Shown here: piece after piece, positions 1 through 4,858 of the stretch
Layout of the letters: the number at the start of each line of letters is the position of its first letter
Position numbering within the stretch: the first letter of the stretch is position 1
Assembly: GCA_007125475.1 (NCBI GenBank)
Contig: SLDB01000060.1
Span: 1 to 6,722 of the forward strand
Length of the DNA stretch: 6,722 nt
Direction: 5' to 3'
Source: Nitriliruptoraceae bacterium
Lineage (GTDB): Bacteria > Actinomycetota > Nitriliruptoria > Nitriliruptorales > Nitriliruptoraceae
Program-made: the position numbers and the translations under genes
The notes under the pieces: model-generated
Databases searched by the model: none
Told to the model about the DNA's origin: nothing
The model's input: only the letters and a program-made list of their open reading frames with translations

Positions 1-529
1 ACTCGCGCATCGGCTCGTAGCCCTCACCGGCGGCCTCGAGGACGTCCATCTCCCCGGCGAGCATCGGCTGCAGCGCGACCTCGTTGACCTGGGTGAGCGT
101 CGGGGCCATCGAGAACGCCGCCAGGAACAGCGCCAGCCCGACCAGGATCTGGGCGGGCGGGATCGTCTGCAACCCCAGGCCGTTGCGGGCGAGGCCGAGG
201 ACGACGACGAACCGCGTGAACGTCGTCATCAGCAGCAGCAGCAGCGGCGCCACCGCCGCGACGGTGAGGAGCAGCACCGTCGAGACCGTCCCCGACAGGC
301 CGTCCCCGGCACCGTCGAGGGTGAGCGTGAGCCCGGTCGGCCCGTCGACGGTGGGGTCGTCCGGCGGGGTCGGCGGCTGCACCGGGAACGGCGCCTCCGG
401 GGTCGAGGGTGCCGGCGGCGTCGCCGGCACCGGCTGGGCGATCGCGGCGTCGCCGAACGAGGCCAGCGCCGTGACGAATACGACCAGGCCGAGGGCGGCG
501 CCGACGCGGCTAGCGGTCCTGCTGCGCAC
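1..529 (-). CDS. fliP: Flagellar export-gate protein FliP, 5' part (runs off the left edge)
   Basis: FliP forms the core of the flagellar type III export gate in the cytoplasmic membrane together with FliQ and FliR. The 176 residues present begin with a signal peptide (basic MRSRTASR, hydrophobic residues about 10-24, Ala-rich end near residue 31), as expected for FliP. A Pro-rich periplasmic stretch follows at about 32-60. The conserved core starts near residue 83: APLLLLLMTTFTRFVVVLG (94-112) matches the family's P..LLMTSFTR signature, LARNGLGLQTIPPAQILVGL (113-132) matches R.ALG...PP.QVL.GL, and LFLAAFSMAPTL is the next membrane segment. About the last third of the protein lies outside the window. 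The GTG start at 527-529 is chosen because GGAGG lies 7 bases upstream and the signal peptide begins there. It overlaps the 3' end of fliO by 20 bases, which suggests coupling. Confidence 0.95.
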   Translation of the reverse strand, partial: MRSRTASRVGAALGLVVFVTALASFGDAAIAQPVPATPPAPSTPEAPFPVQPPTPPDDPTVDGPTGLTLTLDGAGDGLSGTVSTVLLLTVAAVAPLLLLLMTTFTRFVVVLGLARNGLGLQTIPPAQILVGLALFLAAFSMAPTLTQVNEVALQPMLAGEMDVLEAAGEGYEPMRE

Positions 530-1034
530 GGATCGGCCTCCCCGCTGCGGGGGTGCGGACCGTCATCGCACGGAGACGGTCGACGAGGCCGATCCCTGGC
601 CCTGACAGCTCCCCTCCGGCCCGCGCTTCGGCGGTCGCGAGCACCGCGGTGAGGTCGTCGCCTCCCTCGATGGAGGGCCGGCGCGCGGGCTCGGAGGGTC
701 GTGGCCCCGTGGCGTCCGTGCCGCCGAAGCCGGTGATGGAAGTCGTCGTGGTGTCCGACGGGGTGGTGGCCGACGGGGGCGGGCGTCCGTCCTCGTGCCC
801 GGAGGCCCCGGGGCCTTCGAGCTCGGCCAACAGGTGCACCCCGCGTTCGCTCCCCCCGACGACGAGTCGCCGGTCGTCGACCGCGACCACGGCGACGACG
901 ACCCCCTTCGCCAGTGCGGTGCGTGCGGTGACGCGCATCCCGGAGGCCGTCCCGGCCCGCTGGTGGCGAAGGACGAACGGCACGCAGGCGATCGCGGCGA
1001 CGAGGATGAACAGCAGGACGAGCGAGTCGATCAC
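510..1034 (-). CDS. fliO: Flagellar biosynthetic protein FliO
   Basis: FliO is a small bitopic membrane protein that helps assemble and stabilise the FliP ring of the flagellar export apparatus. This 174-residue product has one N-terminal membrane segment (about residues 3-22, IDSLVLLFILVAAIACVPFV). The FliO core follows at about 33-73: MRVTARTALAKGVVVAVVAV, then DRRLVVGGSERGVHLLAEL, matching the family pattern in which a basic residue-rich strand leads to a G-x-x-x-x-G-V-x-L-L-x-E-L end. The rest, about 100 residues, is low-complexity Thr/Ser/Pro/Gly sequence, which is usual and poorly conserved in FliO tails. The GTG start overlaps the fliN stop (GTGA, 4 bases). The stop is TAG, and fliP starts 20 bases before the end. 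Assignment rests on the core motif and the position between fliN and fliP. Confidence 0.87.
   Translation of the reverse strand: MIDSLVLLFILVAAIACVPFVLRHQRAGTASGMRVTARTALAKGVVVAVVAVDDRRLVVGGSERGVHLLAELEGPGASGHEDGRPPPSATTPSDTTTTSITGFGGTDATGPRPSEPARRPSIEGGDDLTAVLATAEARAGGELSGPGIGLVDRLRAMTVRTPAAGRPIRAQQDR
537..541 (-). promoter_or_regulatory. Ribosome binding site of fliP
   Basis: GGAGG (minus strand) ends 7 bases before the GTG at 527-529. It lies inside the fliO coding sequence and supports that GTG as the fliP start. Confidence 0.7.
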
Positions 1035-1342
1035 GTCGGGACCTGCCCGACGAGCTCGGTGATGCGCACCCCGAGTTCGTCGCCGACGACGACGACGTCC
1101 CCGCGCGCCACGGCGGTGCCGTTCGCCAGCACGTCCACGGGGGCGCCGGCGAGGCGATCGAGCTCGACGACGCTGCCCTCCTGCAGGCGCATCAGCTCGC
1201 GTAGCGAGAGGCGGACCCGGCCGAGCTCGACGGACACGGTGAGGTGCACGTCGGCCAGGCGCGTGAGGTCGCCCATCGGTCCGCTCCCCGCGCCCGCCGG
1301 CATCGCCGGCAGGTCGACGGGTGCGGTGGTCTCGGTACTCAT
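1031..1342 (-). CDS. fliN: Flagellar motor switch protein FliN
   Basis: FliN forms the lower part of the C-ring with FliM, helps set rotation direction and docks export cargo. The 103-residue product has a short Pro/Ala-rich N-terminus (about 1-23) followed by a SpoA/FliN domain (about 27-99). Diagnostic parts are LADVHLTVSVELGRVRLSLR (29-48), the LxEGSVVELDRLAGAPVDVL block and the ANGTAVARGDVVVVGDELGV block, which ends in the usual R-I-T-x-L. The length is that of a plain FliN, not of the longer FliY with a CheC-like phosphatase domain. The N-terminus has no EIDxLL-type CheY-binding peptide. The ATG at 1340-1342 lies 4 bases after the fliM stop, with GGGAGGG about 10 bases upstream inside fliM. 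The 3' end overlaps the fliO start by GTGA. Confidence 0.94.
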   Translation of the reverse strand: MSTETTAPVDLPAMPAGAGSGPMGDLTRLADVHLTVSVELGRVRLSLRELMRLQEGSVVELDRLAGAPVDVLANGTAVARGDVVVVGDELGVRITELVGQVPT

Positions 1343-1346
1343 CGAC

Positions 1347-2378
1347 TCAAGCCCTCCCCGGCGCGTCGGCGCCGGCGTACGTTCGGTCGTCGGTACCCAC
1401 CTCGGACCCGGACCGGGACGGCCCGGGCGCTTCGGCGGCGTCGATCCTCGACGGCGGGAGCGCGGCCGGCGGGGAGGCGACCTGCACCGCCAGGTACCGC
1501 CGCCGGCGGCCGAGGTGCGCGGTCCCGACGTCGCGATCGTCGACGACCAGGCGGGCGGGCCGATCGGCCGGGTGGTCGAGGCGCAGCACGTCGCCGGTGG
1601 CGAGCCCCGACACCGACCCGACCGGGGCCGTCGAGCCCCCCAGCAGGACCTGCACGTCGACACCGGCCTCGAGGAGGGTCTCGGCGACGATGTGCCCGTT
1701 GGCATCGGCGTGCTCACCGGTGTCGCGATCAGCCCCGGCGAGGAGGCCGTCGAGGTGCGTGAGGATCGGGTTCGACGGGTATGCCAGCGTCACCAGGCCC
1801 TGCGCCGGGGTCCCGCCGCGGACCTCGACCCGGTAGGTCAGCAGCACCAGCAGCTCGTCGGGCGAGCCCAGCTGCAGCGGCTGGGGCATCACCTCGAACT
1901 CGACGAACGACGACGGCTCCCCGTCCACGTCCCTGAGCGCCTCATCGACGGCCTGCACCACCGGCCCGTAGAGCTCCTGGCCCAGCAGCACCGCTTCCAG
2001 GTCGGTCGGGCGTCGGGACACCGGCGCGGTCGCCGGGTCCCCCGGACCTCCGAGGAGGCGCTCGACGAACAGGAGGGCGAACGGCAGGTCGACCTGGACG
2101 AACGCCGGCGCCCCGATCCGGTCGATCCGCAGCGTCGCCAGCGCCGTCGGGGCCGGCAGGGACCGCACGAAGTCGTCGATCGTGAGGTGGTCGGTCGCGA
2201 CGTGCTCCACCTCGAGGACCGTGAAGCTGCTCGCGCTCCACGCCGTCGCGAGTCGGCGCGCGAACGCGTCGTGCATGCTCTCCAGGGCGATGATCGCGTC
2301 GCGGCTGATCCGGTTCTGCTGCCGGAAGTCGACAGGACGCACCGCCGTCGTCGGCGCATCGCCGAGGGACATGCTCAC
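1347..2378 (-). CDS. fliM: Flagellar motor switch protein FliM (lacks N-terminal CheY-binding peptide)
   Basis: FliM is the C-ring subunit linking FliG to FliN and normally receives phospho-CheY. Of 343 residues, the N-terminal part begins almost directly with the block after the usual flexible tether: VRPVDFRQQNRISRDAI (13-29), equivalent to the family's V.PYDFR...+.s...L. The helix ALESMHDAFARRLATAWS (31-48), the CheC-like middle domain with FVERLLGGPGD (104-114, containing the GGxG motif that contacts FliG), and a SpoA-type C-terminal domain (about 228-300, including SGLATGDVLRLD) follow. Residues 301-343 are a Pro/Ser/Asp-rich tail. The LSQxEIDxLL peptide that usually opens FliM is missing. 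The GTG at 2376-2378 is preferred because GGAGG is 6 bases upstream; an ATG two codons later (2370-2372) is the alternative. In-frame extension upstream meets TGA without another start. Confidence 0.95.
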   Translation of the reverse strand: MSMSLGDAPTTAVRPVDFRQQNRISRDAIIALESMHDAFARRLATAWSASSFTVLEVEHVATDHLTIDDFVRSLPAPTALATLRIDRIGAPAFVQVDLPFALLFVERLLGGPGDPATAPVSRRPTDLEAVLLGQELYGPVVQAVDEALRDVDGEPSSFVEFEVMPQPLQLGSPDELLVLLTYRVEVRGGTPAQGLVTLAYPSNPILTHLDGLLAGADRDTGEHADANGHIVAETLLEAGVDVQVLLGGSTAPVGSVSGLATGDVLRLDHPADRPARLVVDDRDVGTAHLGRRRRYLAVQVASPPAALPPSRIDAAEAPGPSRSGSEVGTDDRTYAGADAPGRA

Positions 2379-2451
2379 GACCCACCTCCACCAGTCAACG
2401 ACCCCGTCGACCGGTGCAGCACGCGGTCAAGCATTCCGCGAGCGACGGTGA
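2379..2451 (-). other. fliL-fliM spacer
   Basis: This 73-base gap is the only sizeable untranslated spacer in the window. It holds the fliM ribosome binding site and a 19-codon ATG frame (2375-2434) that ends in a GTGA overlap with the fliM start. That frame has no good Shine-Dalgarno and no recognisable product. Two TTGAC-like hexamers occur, but neither has a convincing -10 element at 16-19 bases. No terminator stem was seen. Confidence 0.5.
2385..2389 (-). promoter_or_regulatory. Ribosome binding site of fliM
   Basis: GGAGG on the minus strand is 6 bases before GTG 2376-2378 and 12 bases before the ATG at 2370-2372, so its spacing favours the GTG start. This matters because it fixes the FliM N-terminus and confirms that no CheY-binding peptide is encoded ahead of it. 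Confidence 0.7.
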
Positions 2452-2928
2452 TCAGTCGATGAGCAGCTCGGTGAGCACGACCCGGCGCACGACGTCGTCG
2501 CCCCAGATCTCCACGGCGTCGGCGGAGAGGTCGGTCCGCAGCGCCCGGGTACCGGCCTCGCTGCGCAACTCGTCGGCCGACGACTCGGCGAGGTGCTGCA
2601 TCAGACGGTCCTGCAACAACGGGAGGCGTTCGTCGACGACCTCGGGGGCGACGCCGTCGGCGAGGACCACCGCGATCCCGACCCGGGCGTGGTGGGGACG
2701 GGAGACCCCGAGGGTCGCGGTGAGCGGTGCCACCTCGACGATCACTCCGTCCTCGACCTCCGCTGCCTCGTCGTCGCCGCGGTCGGCGACGAACCACCAG
2801 TACGCGGCACCCCCCGACGCCGCGAGGATGAGGACGGTGACCACGCTGACCACGGCCGCGGAGATCACCCGGCTCCCGACGGCCTGCGGTGCCGGGGTCT
2901 CGGTCGGCGGTGGCTGGGTCGCCGTCAT
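2452..2928 (-). CDS. fliL: Flagellar basal-body-associated protein FliL
   Basis: FliL is a single-span inner membrane protein that rings the MotAB stator and supports motor output. The 158-residue product has a short Pro/Thr-rich cytoplasmic N-terminus (1-20) and one membrane segment (about 21-47, VISAAVVSVV through AAYWWFV). An extracytoplasmic domain follows, with VEVAPLTATLGVSRPHHARV (family: l.p..vNL....ry..v), LPLLQDRLMQHLAESSADEL, EAGTRALRTDL (family: eGr..Lr.el) and the terminal strand VVRRVVLTELLID (family: V..VyFTeFv.Q). The ATG has AAGGAG 6 bases upstream and overlaps the motB stop (ATGA). The position between motB and fliM is the classical one. The sequence is divergent from proteobacterial FliL, but the domain order and C-terminal motif fit well. 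Confidence 0.9.
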   Translation of the reverse strand: MTATQPPPTETPAPQAVGSRVISAAVVSVVTVLILAASGGAAYWWFVADRGDDEAAEVEDGVIVEVAPLTATLGVSRPHHARVGIAVVLADGVAPEVVDERLPLLQDRLMQHLAESSADELRSEAGTRALRTDLSADAVEIWGDDVVRRVVLTELLID

Positions 2929-3788
2929 GGCTGGCTCCTTCGATGCTCGGTGAGGACGACGACGTCCACACGGCGGTTACGCGCGCGGCCTTCGTCGGTG
3001 TCGTTGTCGGCGACGGGGCGGTACTCGCCGAACCCGACCGCGCCGGCACGTTCGGGGTCGAGACCGTGCTCATCGATCATGCGGGTGAGCACGGCCACCG
3101 CCCGGTCGGTGGAGAGGTTCCAGTTCGAGTAGCCGTCGCGCTCGAGCGGGACGTCGTCCGTGTGGCCCTCGACCTCGATGTCGTTGGTGAGGGGTCCCAG
3201 CGCCTCGCCGACGACGCGGATCACGTCGCGCCCGGCCTCGTTGATCTCGGTGGAGCCGAGCGCGAACAGCACGTCGTCGGCGGCGATCGAGATCACCAGC
3301 CCCCGTTCCTCACGGTGCGTCTCGACCAGCTCATCGAGCCCGGCATCGTCGAGGGTGTCGTGGAGGTCGTCCTGGACGTCGTCGAGCTGGGCCTCGGCGA
3401 CCGCCAGCGCCTCGGCGCTGCGCAACACGTCCTCCTCGAGGTCGGTGACCCCGGCCGCCTCCAGCTCCTCCAGGGCGGCGGCGAGCTCGTCGAGCTCGTC
3501 GGGGTCGATGGGGTCCTCGGGCTCGCCGGGGTCCACCTCCGGTTCGAGGCCGTCGCTGTCGGGGAGCAACCCGTCGGCGGCCTCGTTCCCGAACGGTGAG
3601 CGCAGCCCAGCCAGGAACTGGGAGAACTTGTCCAGGTCCATCTCGGCGAGGGAGAACAACAGGACGAAGAACGCCAGCAGCAGCGTGACCGCGTCGGCGT
3701 ACGTCGTCAGCCACGCCTGGCCGTCCGCACCGCCCCGGGTGTTCGCCCCGCGGTCCGGGCGGTACCGCCCCGTGGTCTTGCCACGCAT
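2925..3788 (-). CDS. motB: Flagellar stator protein MotB
   Basis: MotB anchors the stator to peptidoglycan and carries the ion-binding aspartate of the MotA5B2 channel. The 287-residue product has a basic N-terminus (1-25) and a single membrane helix, about 26-48: WLTTYADAVTLLLAFFVLLF. Its Asp32 matches the essential ion-binding Asp. The stretch SLAEMDLDKFSQFLAGLRSP (46-65) fits the plug region, and a highly acidic linker follows at about 72-160. The OmpA-type peptidoglycan-binding domain (about 163-280) shows EVEGHTDDVPL (205-215), NWNLSTDRAVAVL (223-234 region) and GFGEYRPVADNDTDEGRARN (252-271), followed by RRVDVVVL. It starts at ATG 3786-3788, sharing one base with the flbD-motA stop (TGATG). 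No strong Shine-Dalgarno is seen, so translation is probably coupled to motA. It ends in an ATGA overlap with fliL. Helix wording resembles sodium-type PomB/MotS as much as proton-type MotB. Confidence 0.96.
   Translation of the reverse strand: MRGKTTGRYRPDRGANTRGGADGQAWLTTYADAVTLLLAFFVLLFSLAEMDLDKFSQFLAGLRSPFGNEAADGLLPDSDGLEPEVDPGEPEDPIDPDELDELAAALEELEAAGVTDLEEDVLRSAEALAVAEAQLDDVQDDLHDTLDDAGLDELVETHREERGLVISIAADDVLFALGSTEINEAGRDVIRVVGEALGPLTNDIEVEGHTDDVPLERDGYSNWNLSTDRAVAVLTRMIDEHGLDPERAGAVGFGEYRPVADNDTDEGRARNRRVDVVVLTEHRRSQP
2935..2940 (-). promoter_or_regulatory. Ribosome binding site of fliL
   Basis: AAGGAG on the minus strand lies 6 bases before the fliL ATG, inside the last codons of motB. 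With the ATGA overlap it suggests coupled but independently primed initiation. Confidence 0.65.
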
Positions 3789-4858
3789 CAGGCGGCCTGC
3801 CCGGGTTCGGCGAGCTGCTCCTCGTCACGCCCCCGACCGAGGCGGTCACCGACCCCCGCTCGCTGTGACGGCGGGAGGTACGCCTCGAGCCGCTCGATGA
3901 CCTGGCGCGGCCCGGCCCCGCCACGGACCGCCAGCAGGCCGTCGAGGGCGACGTCGAGGGCCGACAGCTCGGTCTCGTTGAGCCGCTCGAGCCTCGAGGC
4001 GATGGGGTTGCACACCAGGTTCGCGAGGAGCACGCCGTAGAACGTGGTCAGCAGCGCCAGGGCGAGACCGCTCCCGAGCTGCTCGGGGTCGCTGAGGTTG
4101 CCGAGCATGTTGACCAGCCCGATGAGCGTGCCGACCATCCCGAACGTCGGGGCGTACGCACCCAGCGTGCGGAAGAACGAGATCGCGGTGCGGTGCCGTT
4201 CGTCGGTCGCGGCGATCTCGATCTGCAGGCCGTCGCGGACGACGTCCTCGTCAGCCCCGTCGACGAGCATCTGCACCCCGGCGGCCAGGAAGCGGTCGTC
4301 GATCTCCTCGAGTCGGTCGTCGAGGGCGAGCATCCCGTGCCGGCGCGCCGTCTCCGAGACCCGGGCGAGCTCGGTGATCACCTCCCCGACATCGGGGGCG
4401 GTCCCGGTGAACGCCCTGAGCGCACTGGCGGGCATGGCCCGCAGCTCGGCGGGCCGGAACGACATGATCCCCGCCCCGATCGTGGCGGTGAGGACCAGGA
4501 GGAACGAGGACGGGGCGAGCAGCGGGCCGAGGGCGTTGCCGTCGATCACCATCGCCAGCACGATCCCGGCGAGCGCCAGCAACAGGCCGCCGAGGAACAG
4601 CACGTCGACGCGGCCGTCCTCGGACGGCACCACCGTCAGGCCCCCGCGCCCGGTGCCGTCACGGATCTCATCGGCGGCGACCAGCAGCGAGGCCCGGAAC
4701 CGGCGGACGAGTTCGACCACCTCGTCGGGGGATTCCCGCACCAGCAGCCGCTGACCGTCGACGAGCCCGATCACGGTGTCCGGGGTCGCCTCGGCCGTCT
4801 CGATGAGGTCGGCGTTGAGGTAGAGCGGGTCGCCACCGAGCCGATGCACGAGGATCAC
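3788..4858 (-). CDS. flbD-motA: FlbD(SwrD)-MotA fusion: flagellar stator protein MotA with N-terminal FlbD domain
   Basis: One 356-codon frame encodes two proteins that are usually separate. Residues 1-65 are a FlbD/SwrD-family protein: VILVHRLGGDPLYLNADLIE (1-20), TPDTVIGLVDGQRLLVRESP (25-44), then EVVELVRRFR. After a linker (about 66-83), MotA follows from about residue 84 to the end, roughly 273 residues, a normal MotA length. It has membrane segments at about 86-105 and 112-133, a cytoplasmic loop with ARRHGMLALDDRLEEIDDRF (171-190), and the pore helices APTFGMVGTLIGLV (236-249) and LALLTTFYGVLLAN (267-280). Pro237 and Pro285 match the conserved prolines of E. coli MotA (P173, P222). Arg172 matches R90, but the E98 position is Asp180. 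GTG 4856-4858 has GGAGG 7 bases upstream and overlaps the flgE stop (GTGA). No stop separates the domains. A real fusion, an internal start for free MotA, or a missing base are the options. Confidence 0.93.
   Translation of the reverse strand: MILVHRLGGDPLYLNADLIETAEATPDTVIGLVDGQRLLVRESPDEVVELVRRFRASLLVAADEIRDGTGRGGLTVVPSEDGRVDVLFLGGLLLALAGIVLAMVIDGNALGPLLAPSSFLLVLTATIGAGIMSFRPAELRAMPASALRAFTGTAPDVGEVITELARVSETARRHGMLALDDRLEEIDDRFLAAGVQMLVDGADEDVVRDGLQIEIAATDERHRTAISFFRTLGAYAPTFGMVGTLIGLVNMLGNLSDPEQLGSGLALALLTTFYGVLLANLVCNPIASRLERLNETELSALDVALDGLLAVRGGAGPRQVIERLEAYLPPSQRAGVGDRLGRGRDEEQLAEPGQAA
4628..4633 (-). other. Possible internal start codons for a free MotA
   Basis: Two consecutive in-frame GTG codons (codons 76 and 77 of the fusion) precede the first MotA membrane segment by about 10 residues. 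A purine-rich GGGGG run lies about 6-10 bases upstream, a poor Shine-Dalgarno. A third GTG at 4601-4603 has only a distant GAGGA. These could allow some unfused MotA to be made, but nothing in the sequence makes internal initiation compelling. Confidence 0.25.

Noticed and set aside
230..244. Five CAG units in a row (plus strand)
   Set aside because: They encode the Leu run of a FliP membrane helix, which is expected from the protein sequence and too short to be a notable microsatellite.
1343..1717. Longer reading of fliN extending into fliM
   Set aside because: The extension has Arg/Ser/Pro shadow composition. The ATG at 1340-1342 directly after the fliM stop gives a normal FliN length.
2390..2430. 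TTGAC-like hexamers as a promoter for fliM
   Set aside because: No -10-like sequence lies at proper spacing, and no sigma-28 type pattern was found.
795..2462. A 555-codon plus-strand open frame opposite fliM, fliN and fliO
   Set aside because: Its product is low-complexity Arg/Gly/Asp/Pro sequence with no recognisable motif. It is the antisense shadow expected over GC-rich genes, and the minus-strand frames match known families throughout.
2889..3599. Plus-strand open frame opposite motB
   Set aside because: Antisense shadow of motB. The Val/Glu/Gly-rich product results from codon bias on the other strand, and no ribosome binding site supports it.
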